Assembly: GCA_964544105.1 (NCBI GenBank)
Contig: CAZIZQ010000008.1
Coordinates: forward strand, 1 to 30,014
DNA from: GCA-016432345 sp964544105
GTDB taxonomy: Bacteria; Patescibacteriota; Microgenomatia; Levybacterales; UBA12049
DNA length: 30,014 nt
Reading direction: 5' to 3'
Each line of letters begins with the position of its first letter. The first letter of the stretch is position 1. Shown piece after piece: positions 14,088 to 21,002 of the stretch. Position numbers and translations under genes: made by a program. The notes beneath the pieces are model-generated. The model made no database searches. It saw nothing but the letters and a program-made list of their open reading frames with translations, and was not told the origin of the DNA.

Positions 14088-14486
14088 ATGGCATTTATAG
14101 TTAGTAAACTATCAAGTAAAGAAGGAAAAACAAGAAAGCTGTATTACATCGCCCGTGCCTACCGGGAAAAACTGACAGGTAAACCTAAACGGAGAATACT
14201 TTTCTCGCTTGGTCTGAGTGACAACTTAGACACTGCCTTGAGCTATAGGAAAGCGCAAAGGCATCTTATTATAGAAAAGCTTATAAATCTAGAAGAGGAT
14301 TTTCAGTTAGCCGACAAAGGTATACTGCCGAATATCATACATTACCCTCGAAATATACAGATGAGGATAGTACTACAAGAGGTTTCAACTGCTGAAATGG
14401 AACTTGAAGAAATAAAAAACAAGATAACAGAACTTGAACAGTTGAAGGCTGAATTTCCTGAATGTAGTGCCAGACACACCCTTTAA
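14088..14486 (+). CDS. Small protein resembling the N-terminal part of IS1634-type transposases
   Basis: 132 aa. The first 60 residues (MAFIVSKLSSKEGKTRKLYY ... YREKLTGKPKRRILFSLGLSDNL) follow the pattern seen at the start of IS1634/IS1380-like transposases (YY-x-R-x-YRE-x(n)-K-x-R-x-LG). A C-terminal coiled coil with repeated E/L/I (about 100-125) follows. No DDE catalytic domain is present. It may be a domesticated DNA-binding piece. The stop lies inside the left arm of an 11-bp inverted repeat. Two palindromes upstream suggest control. Confidence 0.6.
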   Translation: MAFIVSKLSSKEGKTRKLYYIARAYREKLTGKPKRRILFSLGLSDNLDTALSYRKAQRHLIIEKLINLEEDFQLADKGILPNIIHYPRNIQMRIVLQEVSTAEMELEEIKNKITELEQLKAEFPECSARHTL

Positions 14487-14525
14487 AACCCGCAAAATGT
14501 AATTTCTGTGGGGGCTGGCACTACA
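14463..14525 (+). repeat. Long inverted repeat (11-bp perfect arms) at the end of the transposase-like gene
   Basis: TGTAGTGCCAG (14463-14473) and CTGGCACTACA (14515-14525) are exact inverses, with 41 bases between. The inner part adds CCC/GGG pairs. No T-run follows, so it does not look like an intrinsic terminator. It resembles REP-type palindromes with GTGCCAGACAC arms. Confidence 0.6.
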
Positions 14526-14556
14526 AATACTGCTCGATTTCCTTTCTTAGATTTAC

Positions 14557-14562
14557 TATAAT
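14557..14562 (+). promoter_or_regulatory. -10 box of the structured RNA / immunity-like operon
   Basis: A TATAAT with no clear -35 would start transcription near 14569, just before the first hairpin of the structured leader. Confidence 0.4.
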
Positions 14563-14568
14563 TTCCTT

Positions 14569-14720
14569 ACAACTTAATAGCCTAAACCCCGCAAGGGGCA
14601 TGGCATGAAAGACCTTGTGAGCAATAAGCTCTCCGTTAGAGCGCTCACAAGGCTGTGTGGGGAAACCCATGCAGGTGGCGAAAGCCATCGCTAGCGGGGA
14701 GCTTTTTATGGCTCCTAAGA
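14569..14720 (+). ncRNA. Candidate structured RNA or cis-regulatory leader with three GNRA tetraloops
   Basis: Five hairpins in order: CCCC-GCAA-GGGG (14587-14598); a long arm CCTTGTGAGC / GCTCACAAGG (14613-14622, 14643-14652) with a one-sided AATAA bulge and an inner GCTCT-CCGTT-AGAGC; TGGG-GAAA-CCCA (14658-14669); GGTGGC-GAAA-GCCATC (14674-14689); and GGAGC / GCTCC (14698-14702, 14711-14715). Three of the loops are GNRA. This density of stable stems is far above chance in such AT-rich DNA. It precedes the ribosome site (GGAGGTG, 14723-14729) of a small membrane-protein gene. It does not match a riboswitch class I can name. Confidence 0.6.
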
Positions 14721-14732
14721 ATGGAGGTGTTT

Positions 14733-14906
14733 ATGGAAGTATTGCTTATTGTTATTTTAATTTTTGCGTTTTACTTTCTGCCGACAATCATTGGATTTAC
14801 CCGCAAAAAGAAGAACGCGGCCGCTATTCTTGTTGTTAATTTCTTTCTCGGGTGGACTCTGATTGGCTGGGTCGTTGCTTTGGCATGGTCACTCACAACA
14901 GAATGA
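14733..14906 (+). CDS. Superinfection-immunity-like small membrane protein
   Basis: 57 aa, two membrane helices. The pattern FYFLPTIIGFTRKKKNAAAI, then VVNFFLGWTLIGWVVALAWSL, matches the superinfection-immunity family (T4 Imm-like; a hydrophobic pair joined by a basic loop). T4 Imm blocks DNA entry of a second phage; this is family knowledge and the role here is inferred. The ATG at 14733 is preferred over an upstream start at 14655 because GGAGGTG lies 3 bases before it and the longer frame would translate the structured RNA. Confidence 0.75.
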   Translation: MEVLLIVILIFAFYFLPTIIGFTRKKKNAAAILVVNFFLGWTLIGWVVALAWSLTTE

Positions 14907-15043
14907 ATAAAAAGAAAACTAAAAAGGTTTCATTTGAAGTGTTTATGAGATACGCGAAGTCAGAAGATTATATGGCAGGAGCTATTATTTATAAACACTT
15001 TCTACTTTCAGGTTTATCCTTGAATAGATACCTCAATAGATAA
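14903..15043 (+). CDS. Small basic protein coupled to the immunity-like gene
   Basis: 46 aa from the ATG at 14903, which overlaps the upstream stop (ATGA), so translation is probably coupled. Sequence: a Lys-rich start (MNKKKTKK), then VSFEVFMRYAKSEDYMAGAI and a short hydrophobic tail ending RYLNR. Not recognised. An earlier in-frame start at 14852 would overlap the upstream gene heavily and is rejected. Confidence 0.5.
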   Translation: MNKKKTKKVSFEVFMRYAKSEDYMAGAIIYKHFLLSGLSLNRYLNR

Positions 15044-15111
15044 AAGTTTGACATAATTACTCTCTGTAAAGCCTTCAAAACAGGCGTTTAGACAGGAAAC
15101 GATGAAAGATA

Positions 15112-15840
15112 TTAGTCTCCCAACCCTTCAACCTTATTTTGGAGATTAAGTCTCGCCTTCGTTCTTTCGAGTCTATTTTTTGCCATTTCATAGTAGCGCT
15201 TATTGTTTTCAATTAGTACATAATGCCTGTTAAGCAGTTGGCATGCTACGCCAGTTGTACCTGTGCCAGCAAAGCAATCTAAGACTAAATCATTTGGTTT
15301 TGAGGCAATTTTGATAATATGCTTCATGATACTAACTGGTTTCTGTGTAGGATGGTCAAGTCTTTCGGGGTACATACAAATTTTGCTCTCAAAAAAATTA
15401 TGCATCTCCATTTGATTTGTAAAATTCCAAGTATGACCTCTATTCCAAGCACAAATTACCATTTCGCAACTGTTTAAGAAGCTATTCTTATAAATACGAG
15501 GCGGAGGATTAATCTTATGCCATATCATAAATTGACATGTGTCAAATACTCCGTCTAATTGTTGGTGCCATTTCCCAAAGAGGTTATAGCTGGTAAAGAT
15601 AAAGATGTTCCCTTTAGGCTTTAATAACCGTTTGAACTCTTTAGCATACTCATCTACAGGAATTGCGCCGTCCCATTCAGCAATATCGTTATTAAGAGGT
15701 TTTCTTCCAGGCAGAAAGATGTTACCTGTTGAATATTTCCTGATATCATAGGGAGGGTCGGTCAATACTAAATCTATTGATTTTGACGGAATTTTCTTGA
15801 GTAACTCCAATCCATCGCCAAGAAGTAAAGCATTATTCAT
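15112..15840 (-). CDS. DNA adenine-N6 methyltransferase, beta class
   Basis: 242 aa. The catalytic motif TDPPYDI (27-33) comes before the SAM-binding motif LDCFAGTGTTGVA (about 193-205), which is the beta-class order. DPPY favours N6-adenine over N4-cytosine methylation. An HPTQKP motif precedes the SAM site, as in this class. It stands 31 bp from a divergent TdeIII-type restriction endonuclease gene and is a likely partner that protects host DNA, though the neighbouring Dam-type enzyme is an alternative. Confidence 0.92.
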   Translation of the reverse strand: MNNALLLGDGLELLKKIPSKSIDLVLTDPPYDIRKYSTGNIFLPGRKPLNNDIAEWDGAIPVDEYAKEFKRLLKPKGNIFIFTSYNLFGKWHQQLDGVFDTCQFMIWHKINPPPRIYKNSFLNSCEMVICAWNRGHTWNFTNQMEMHNFFESKICMYPERLDHPTQKPVSIMKHIIKIASKPNDLVLDCFAGTGTTGVACQLLNRHYVLIENNKRYYEMAKNRLERTKARLNLQNKVEGLGD

Positions 15841-15871
15841 GATATTTCTATTTTAAGCGATTTTTAGTAAA

Positions 15872-16693
15872 ATGTTACATATGAACTCGTCATTATCTTA
15901 CATCGACGGGATTGTCGAGAGAGAAATTAAAGATTTTGCTGAAAAGTTTCTAAAAGATTATTGTTCAGGTAAAGCAAGTAAGAAATCTAATATCATTAAC
16001 AAGAAAAATAATATCTTCATAGCCGCTTTAGGAGATGAAATAACTGTTTATTCTGCTTTGATGCGTTCCTTAGATAGCTCATTAGGCAATAGGATTGAAA
16101 AAATGGCAAAATTGATTGCCCAGGAAAACTATATTGTTAAAAATAAAGTTGAAGGTTATATTTCTCAAGAGTCAATTAATGCTATTGCCTCTTTACTTGA
16201 AAGCTATAAAAATAGAGCAAAGAAACCAGAAGATAAAGACATTGAACTGATTTATAGAGAAAGAGATAGCAGTAAAAAACTCAAAAGACATTCCTCTGAT
16301 TATTACCTAACATTAAAATCTGACACTTCTCAAAAGTTTCTTGTGGAGCTTAAAATTGGTGGTGATTTAGATAATAAAAAGGCCAGAAGCGAAAAGGAAG
16401 CCCTACTTGAGCAGTATGTAATTTTAAGAAACAGTGATGAAATTAAACCTAATGATAAAGTAAAAATACTCTTCTGCACTGCTTACAATAAGTACGGCGA
16501 GGATAAAAAATGGACTCAAGAAAGAGTAAGGCAATTCTTTTCCGATAATGAAATCAAAATAGGGAAGGATTTTTGGAACTTCTTCTGTAATTCGTCAGAT
16601 GGATATGAAGTTGTAAAATCATCTTATCTTAAACATGCGCACTACTTACGGGATGCTCTAAAAAAGATTGTTGAACATTTTTCTTCACTTTAA
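15872..16693 (+). CDS. TdeIII-family type II restriction endonuclease
   Basis: 273 aa. The family (TdeIII, MjaII) recognises GGNCC; that specificity is family knowledge and is not shown here. Matching segments are the SSLGN region, SSDYYLTLKS with Asp143, FLVELKIGG with Glu159 and Lys161 (a PD-(D/E)xK core), ILFCTAYNKYGEDKKW, and the C-terminal IKIGKDFWNFFC. The start may be the ATG at 15872 or 15881; the domain is unaffected. It lies between two methyltransferases and overlaps the Dam-like gene tail by 65 bp in convergent orientation. Confidence 0.85.
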   Translation: MLHMNSSLSYIDGIVEREIKDFAEKFLKDYCSGKASKKSNIINKKNNIFIAALGDEITVYSALMRSLDSSLGNRIEKMAKLIAQENYIVKNKVEGYISQESINAIASLLESYKNRAKKPEDKDIELIYRERDSSKKLKRHSSDYYLTLKSDTSQKFLVELKIGGDLDNKKARSEKEALLEQYVILRNSDEIKPNDKVKILFCTAYNKYGEDKKWTQERVRQFFSDNEIKIGKDFWNFFCNSSDGYEVVKSSYLKHAHYLRDALKKIVEHFSSL

Positions 16694-17780
16694 CAGGCTT
16701 GTAATTCAAAATTAACAAGTGGGTAACGTCTCTTTGGTTTCTTCCCCTAACATTGTAGGAGTAATTTTTCCTATATTCATTGATAGTTATATTCAGATTG
16801 ATTTGTTGTTGTTTTTCATATATCTCGGAAATAAAATCAGTCTTTTTAATTATCATTAAGCATTTACATTTCAATTTACCAAAGAGTTTGGCTAAATCCT
16901 CCTGGTCTTGTTTGCCGAAAGACTTTTTATCGTATTCAGAAAATTCAGTATCGTAAGGTGGGTCAAAGAAGCAGAAATCATTTTCGTTAATATCATTGTT
17001 GATTTTCTCAAAAAACGACTTGAAGTCTTCATAATATATTTCAGTATTTTTGAGTAATGTAAGTACTTGAGGTGAAAAAGCATTATTAATCTTATGGTGG
17101 AAACTTTTATCGTTATATGAAGCTCCACCGTAGGGTATATTGAATTTTCCATCGCCGTTAAATCGGAACATAGAACCAAAGCAATACTCTCTAAGGAAAA
17201 AGAATTGAGCGATTTCTTCCTCTTTTGTTTCAGGTTTGAATTTATCTCTCAAATAATAATAATAAGCACCTTTAGTTACAGCTACTATTTGTTCATAGAA
17301 ATCTTTATCGCTAAACACCCCATTTTTAACTTCTAATCCAACAATTCTATTGAGCTTATCAATTAATCCTTCTGAAAGAAGTTTCCAATACTTCTCTTGA
17401 CCGTTTATTAATTTAGGAAGGTTTTTGTTAATGCTTAATTTATCTACTTCTTCTTTTATTTTTGACTCACTGATGTTATTTTTATATTGCTTTGTGTCGT
17501 CAAAGACTGTTTTAGCGATGATAGATAAGTTATCCCAATCCTTGACTATTTGCGTCAAACTTTCTTTGAATTGACTATTTTCCTCTTTTAAAAATTGGTA
17601 AAAAGCCATTAAGCTTTCATTGATGTCATTAATAATTGCCTTCTTTGGCTCAAGGTTAAAATAAATTCCGCCGCCACCAAAGAACGGTTCGATATAGGTA
17701 TTCAAATCTGCAGGAATAATATCCTCGATATTTTTATATTCTCTCGACTTACCGCCTGGCCATTTAATAAGTGGTCTCAT
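16629..17780 (-). CDS. Dam-type (alpha class) DNA adenine-N6 methyltransferase
   Basis: 383 aa. N-terminal IKWPGGKSREY (SAM binding), FFGGGGIYFNL, INDINESL, and the catalytic FFDPPYDTEF near residue 265: the alpha-class order. It is larger than E. coli Dam (278 aa) because of an inserted helical region (about 80-200). It is probably part of the restriction-modification group with the TdeIII-like enzyme, or an independent methylase. The C-terminus (KNVQQSFLEHPVSSAHV) is encoded within the endonuclease gene on the opposite strand. No Shine-Dalgarno sequence is seen; an AT-rich TAAAAT-type box is close to the ATG. Confidence 0.92.
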   Translation of the reverse strand: MRPLIKWPGGKSREYKNIEDIIPADLNTYIEPFFGGGGIYFNLEPKKAIINDINESLMAFYQFLKEENSQFKESLTQIVKDWDNLSIIAKTVFDDTKQYKNNISESKIKEEVDKLSINKNLPKLINGQEKYWKLLSEGLIDKLNRIVGLEVKNGVFSDKDFYEQIVAVTKGAYYYYLRDKFKPETKEEEIAQFFFLREYCFGSMFRFNGDGKFNIPYGGASYNDKSFHHKINNAFSPQVLTLLKNTEIYYEDFKSFFEKINNDINENDFCFFDPPYDTEFSEYDKKSFGKQDQEDLAKLFGKLKCKCLMIIKKTDFISEIYEKQQQINLNITINEYRKNYSYNVRGRNQRDVTHLLILNYKPVKVKKNVQQSFLEHPVSSAHV

Positions 17781-17799
17781 AAAATAATTTTAATATAAA

Positions 17800-18396
17800 T
17801 TAAGTGCTTCTGATAAGCCCAATAAATTTGCCCCTTACTTCAATTTGTTTAGGGATAATCTTAGGATAGTCCTTGTTTCTTGGCTCTAAAACGATTTTGC
17901 CCCCTTCTCTCTTGAAAACTTTGAGGGTAGCTCCTTTTTCGGTAACGGCTACTATAACGTCACCATTATCAGCGACAAATTGATGTCTAATTAAAGCAAT
18001 ATCACCATCAAGAACACCCATATCCATCATACTATCGCCTTTGACCTGTAACGCGTAGTGGGGGTATCGAGTGTCAATTTTGACGTCTTCTGGCACCGTT
18101 ATGTCTTCAGGATTTTCAATTGGTTCAATCGGTTCGCCAGCGGCAATGTAACCAAGTAAAGGGATTGTACGAGGATTAGGAATGGGGGTTATACCCCTAG
18201 TCTTTCCCTCGTCTTTTTTCAAATGTCCTTTTTCTTCAAGCTGTTCAACGAAGTACTGTGCCGTACTAAGGTTGGGAGTTTTAAGCTCCTGCGCTATTTC
18301 CCTCAAAGAGGGAGAGTACCCTTTTTCTCTAATAAAAGAGTTGATGAAGTTGAGAACCTGTCTTTGTCGGGCAGTTAAGGCTTTTATCTCTTGCAT
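17800..18396 (-). CDS. lexA: LexA-type SOS repressor
   Basis: 198 aa. The N-terminal winged helix (LTARQRQVLNFINSFIREKG ... LREIAQELKT) binds DNA; the C-terminal S24 domain self-cleaves. The cleavage bond is Ala87-Gly88 in GYIAAGEPI. The catalytic Ser122 (GDSMMD) and Lys159 (GATLKVFK) are intact, so RecA-stimulated cleavage should be possible. It lies inside the element and may be its own repressor rather than the host LexA. Two operator-like boxes overlap its promoter and the start codon. A TTGACT / TAAACT pair would start transcription 2-3 bases before the ATG. Confidence 0.92.
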   Translation of the reverse strand: MQEIKALTARQRQVLNFINSFIREKGYSPSLREIAQELKTPNLSTAQYFVEQLEEKGHLKKDEGKTRGITPIPNPRTIPLLGYIAAGEPIEPIENPEDITVPEDVKIDTRYPHYALQVKGDSMMDMGVLDGDIALIRHQFVADNGDVIVAVTEKGATLKVFKREGGKIVLEPRNKDYPKIIPKQIEVRGKFIGLIRST

Positions 18397-18428
18397 TTAC
18401 AGTAAGTTTATGATAGATTTACAGTAAA
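18397..18428. promoter_or_regulatory. Two LexA-like operator boxes between lexA and the HNH-TIR operon
   Basis: TTACAGTAA at 18397-18405 and TTTACAGTAAA at 18418-18428 are imperfect and perfect dyads about two helical turns apart. On the minus strand the second box touches the -35 (TTGACT, 18433-18428) and the first covers the transcript start of lexA. A TATGAT at 18409-18414 could be a -10 for the opposite direction. Confidence 0.6.
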
Positions 18429-18461
18429 GTCAAGGACAAGTTTTGACTGGAGGTGATAGGT

Positions 18462-18674
18462 ATGGCAAGACAGAGAAAGGCAGACCAAGAAAAAATCAAG
18501 AAAATCTTAATCAAGAGAGGTTATAAAGGCGGTGTTGCTCCAAGAGGGTATGAGGCTCATCATGTTAAGCCCTTAGAAGAAGGCGGAAAAGATACTCCTG
18601 GCAACATTCGAGTTATCAAAAGAGCGAAGCATCAACAAATACATGCTAATCGGAAAAAGATAGGTAGAATATGA
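18462..18674 (+). CDS. HNH-nuclease-like small protein
   Basis: 70 aa. The core reads GYEAHHVKPLEEGGKDTPGNIRVI then KHQQIHANRKKIG: the His-His and N...H pattern of an HNH beta-beta-alpha-metal fold. The N-terminus is strongly basic. The ATG at 18462 follows GGAGGTGAT closely; an earlier GTG lies within that ribosome site. The stop overlaps the TIR gene start (ATGA), so they form an operon. The cut substrate is unknown. Confidence 0.75.
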   Translation: MARQRKADQEKIKKILIKRGYKGGVAPRGYEAHHVKPLEEGGKDTPGNIRVIKRAKHQQIHANRKKIGRI

Positions 18675-19144
18675 CAGACTATCTAAGTCAATTACTATCC
18701 CAATATCAACCGCAAAAGAAGAAAAAGCGAGCTTTTATTAGCTTTGACTTTGATAATGATGAGCAATTGAGGAACGCTCTTAATGCTCAATCTAAAAACG
18801 AAGACTCACCTTTCTACTTTGAAGATTGGTCGGTTAAAGACCCCTTCCCTCAAAGTTCTTGGAAATCAGACGTAAAAACCAAGATTAAACAATGCGATTT
18901 TGTAATAGTCGTCATTGGCAAAAATGCGCATAAATGTAGTGGTGTTTTAGAGGAGATAAAAATTGCGAACGAGGAATGGTTACCATCTTTTGGGATTTAC
19001 GACCAAAACTCAATATATCGCCGGTACGATGGAAGTACTTATATTTATGTCCCAAAAGGGCTTGGAACTCGTCATTTTACATGGACTTGGCCTAATTTAA
19101 CTTCCGCCATCAATAGCCTGAGCAATTATTATCCAACACAATGA
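18671..19144 (+). CDS. TIR-domain protein (ThsB-like)
   Basis: 157 aa. The ThsB-like TIR domain starts after a polar lead: KRAFISFDFDNDEQLRNAL, SPFYFEDWSVKDPF, KTKIKQCDFVIVVIGKNAHK and SGVLEEIKIANE with the expected catalytic Glu95. Such TIR enzymes use NAD+ to make a nucleotide signal that activates an effector in Thoeris defence. A TIR alone is a sensor/messenger unit, so an effector is expected nearby. Overlaps of 4 bp with both neighbours (HNH before, membrane protein after) show tight coupling. Confidence 0.85.
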   Translation: MTDYLSQLLSQYQPQKKKKRAFISFDFDNDEQLRNALNAQSKNEDSPFYFEDWSVKDPFPQSSWKSDVKTKIKQCDFVIVVIGKNAHKCSGVLEEIKIANEEWLPSFGIYDQNSIYRRYDGSTYIYVPKGLGTRHFTWTWPNLTSAINSLSNYYPTQ

Positions 19145-19590
19145 AATTATCAGAAAAAGACAAGCAGCTATATTTTGAGCAGTATAAGGTATTAGTTGAA
19201 AGCGCAGAGAAAGTTAGCGATAAAAGGATGAGTGCTAATAATTACTTTTTGACCATAAACACAGGTCTTATTTCTTTAGCTGGTATTCTACTCACTTCAA
19301 AAATCGTGTCGTTAAACACCCTATTCATAGTCTTCATTGGGTATTTAGGGTTAGCAATTTGTGCCACTTGGTTTTTTATTGTCCTTTCCTATAAACAGCT
19401 AAATAGCGGTAAGTTTAAGCTTATTCATAAAATTGAGAAGGAATTACCAATCAAACTATTTGCTGATGAGTGGAAGGAATTAGGGGAAGGAAGGAGTCTA
19501 AGAAAATACATTCCTCTCTCGCATATTGAGGTTATCGTTCCAGTTGTTTTCTTTGTTTTTTATCTTTTTTTAATCTTCTACAATTTTTGA
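19141..19590 (+). CDS. RipA-like membrane protein (candidate effector)
   Basis: 149 aa. A helical N-terminus (YFEQYKVLVESAEKVSDKRM) is followed by membrane segments at about 34-53 and 58-82, a cytoplasmic part with YKQLNSGKFKLIHKIEKELP and WKELGEGRSLRKYIPLSHIE, and a third membrane segment (128-147). This matches the RipA-like octameric membrane-protein family. The start overlaps the TIR stop by 4 bp. By analogy with membrane effectors of TIR- or nucleotide-signalled systems it may damage the membrane when activated. That role is inferred from position only. Confidence 0.75.
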   Translation: MKLSEKDKQLYFEQYKVLVESAEKVSDKRMSANNYFLTINTGLISLAGILLTSKIVSLNTLFIVFIGYLGLAICATWFFIVLSYKQLNSGKFKLIHKIEKELPIKLFADEWKELGEGRSLRKYIPLSHIEVIVPVVFFVFYLFLIFYNF

Positions 19591-19596
19591 ATATAA

Positions 19597-20148
19597 ATGG
19601 TCAAAATAACTCTTGATACTAATGTTTTACCAATAGAAAATTTAGACTCTCTTGTTAAAGACAAGTCTGTCGAGCTTGCTGTTGTTAGTGTTACTTCAAG
19701 GGAGCTTGAGAAGCATAGTTTAGCGGTAGAACTTAAAGAGTTGAATGAGATAACCGAAACTGCGGTATGGGATGAGTCAAAGTGGGGGCAAGCCAAATGG
19801 GGGCCAGTAATTTACGAAACAGCGGTTGTTGGAGAGTCGAGACTTGGCGAAAGCGTGGTAGGGTCTAACAAAGACGTTGACGTCTTCGAGAAGTTATTGG
19901 AAATTATAAGCTCTGGTTCATTCCCAAAGCCTGGCAAAAGAAGCAATCTTAGCGATGGCGAGAGAAGACAATTAAGAGATGCCATGATTTTGACAGCTCA
20001 CATTAGGGAAGGTAGAGACATTTTTGTAACAGAGGACGTTAAGGGTTTTATCGGTAGAAACAATGAAATCAAGAAGAAAATTGAAAGCTTGTTCAAAACT
20101 AAAATTATGAAGAAAAAAGAGTTTATCGCATATTTATCTAAAATTTAA
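19597..20148 (+). CDS. PIN-domain nuclease-like protein
   Basis: 183 aa. PIN signals: ITLDTNVLP with Asp7 and, in the C-terminal half, RQLRDAMILTAHIREGRDIFVTEDVKG with the acidic residues that bind metal. Between them is an unusual stretch (about 55-90) with repeated WDESKWGQAKWG and VVGESRLGESVVG motifs, probably a beta-rich insertion. PIN proteins usually cut RNA. No antitoxin-like gene is directly adjacent. The start lies 6 bp after the membrane-protein stop, in the same operon. Confidence 0.78.
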   Translation: MVKITLDTNVLPIENLDSLVKDKSVELAVVSVTSRELEKHSLAVELKELNEITETAVWDESKWGQAKWGPVIYETAVVGESRLGESVVGSNKDVDVFEKLLEIISSGSFPKPGKRSNLSDGERRQLRDAMILTAHIREGRDIFVTEDVKGFIGRNNEIKKKIESLFKTKIMKKKEFIAYLSKI

Positions 20149-20164
20149 TACCAACGGAGTTTAT

Positions 20165-20821
20165 ATGTTTGATTTAGCATCAAAATACAGTTTTTCTTTA
20201 GATAAGAATCGAGAAAAAGCAATTAAGTGCTTTTTATTACTGTATTACCTTGAAAGCTATGTAAATGGGGCAATTATTGAAATGAGGAGGTTGAACAGGA
20301 CTCGGCATGCAATTAAGAAAGATATTCAAAAGTCCCTAGAGACTAGAGGTAGAAGGAAAAATTTTCACCTGACTTACTTAGCAAAAGATACCCATTTTTA
20401 TTTTATTTGTATTGATAAGGTATATAAATTACTTTCTAGTCTTTCTACTGAACTAAATGACTCAGACATTAAAAACTTAGAAACTAAATTAAACAGCATT
20501 TTTGATATTAAAACTGTGAGAGGTCACCTTGAACATATCGAGCAGAGATGTTTAGGTCGCTTTCCTAGAGAAGATAAAAGTAAGATTGCTAAAAATGACT
20601 TAGGTAATTTTATTGGCGAAGACTTTTCTTTTGGTGGTAAAAAGTTTCCATCAGGAGTAAGAAGTGTAAATGAATTGAAGAAAATTTATACTGACCTTCT
20701 CGAAATTTTAGAGAGAAAATATGCTAGCCAAGACCCAGGCTTTGTTTGGAGACAACAATCTGAAGAAAGATATAAGCAAATTATGCAAAAGCTGAAAAAG
20801 ATGGGTTTGTTTCAAAGCTAG
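20165..20821 (+). CDS. Helical protein with a HEPN-like R-x4-H motif
   Basis: 218 aa, almost entirely helical. The segment VRGHLEHIEQRC contains Arg119-x4-His124, the pattern of HEPN RNases (compare RN-x3-EH-x-DER in the family). The rest is not recognisable. The N-terminal LLLYYLESYVNGAIIEMRR helix is hydrophobic but not clearly a membrane span. The gene follows the PIN gene after 16 bp, with a GGAG site, so it is the fifth gene of the operon. HEPN assignment is tentative. Confidence 0.55.
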   Translation: MFDLASKYSFSLDKNREKAIKCFLLLYYLESYVNGAIIEMRRLNRTRHAIKKDIQKSLETRGRRKNFHLTYLAKDTHFYFICIDKVYKLLSSLSTELNDSDIKNLETKLNSIFDIKTVRGHLEHIEQRCLGRFPREDKSKIAKNDLGNFIGEDFSFGGKKFPSGVRSVNELKKIYTDLLEILERKYASQDPGFVWRQQSEERYKQIMQKLKKMGLFQS

Positions 20822-20967
20822 GTTGTAGTTATTGGTACAGTTTGTAACCTTTTTATCTCCTCCCACCTTACTCTTATCAACTCCATTTGGATAACATTCT
20901 CAAAGGCCTTAAGTAGCTTCTCGACTACTGCTATAATAATCTCAGGGTTGGGGAGCCAATTAGTCAC
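20818..20967 (-). CDS. Small hypothetical protein (49 aa), possibly real
   Basis: A GTG-started frame encodes WLPNPEIIIAVVEKLLKAFE, then ELIRVRWEEIKRL, an amphipathic helical pattern. It overlaps the stop of the convergent HEPN-like gene by 4 bp and is divergent from the nuclease gene at 21003. It resembles the start-less minus frame at 21855-22016 (shared W-L, K-x-FE and R positions). No family is known. Confidence 0.35.
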   Translation of the reverse strand: MTNWLPNPEIIIAVVEKLLKAFENVIQMELIRVRWEEIKRLQTVPITTT

Positions 20968-21002
20968 TAATATAACCAAATTAATATTTTGGCAAGATAG
21001 TC

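Noticed and set aside
14655..14732. Longer N-terminus of the superinfection-immunity-like protein
   Set aside because: The added residues come from the structured RNA, while a strong ribosome site fits the internal ATG at 14733.
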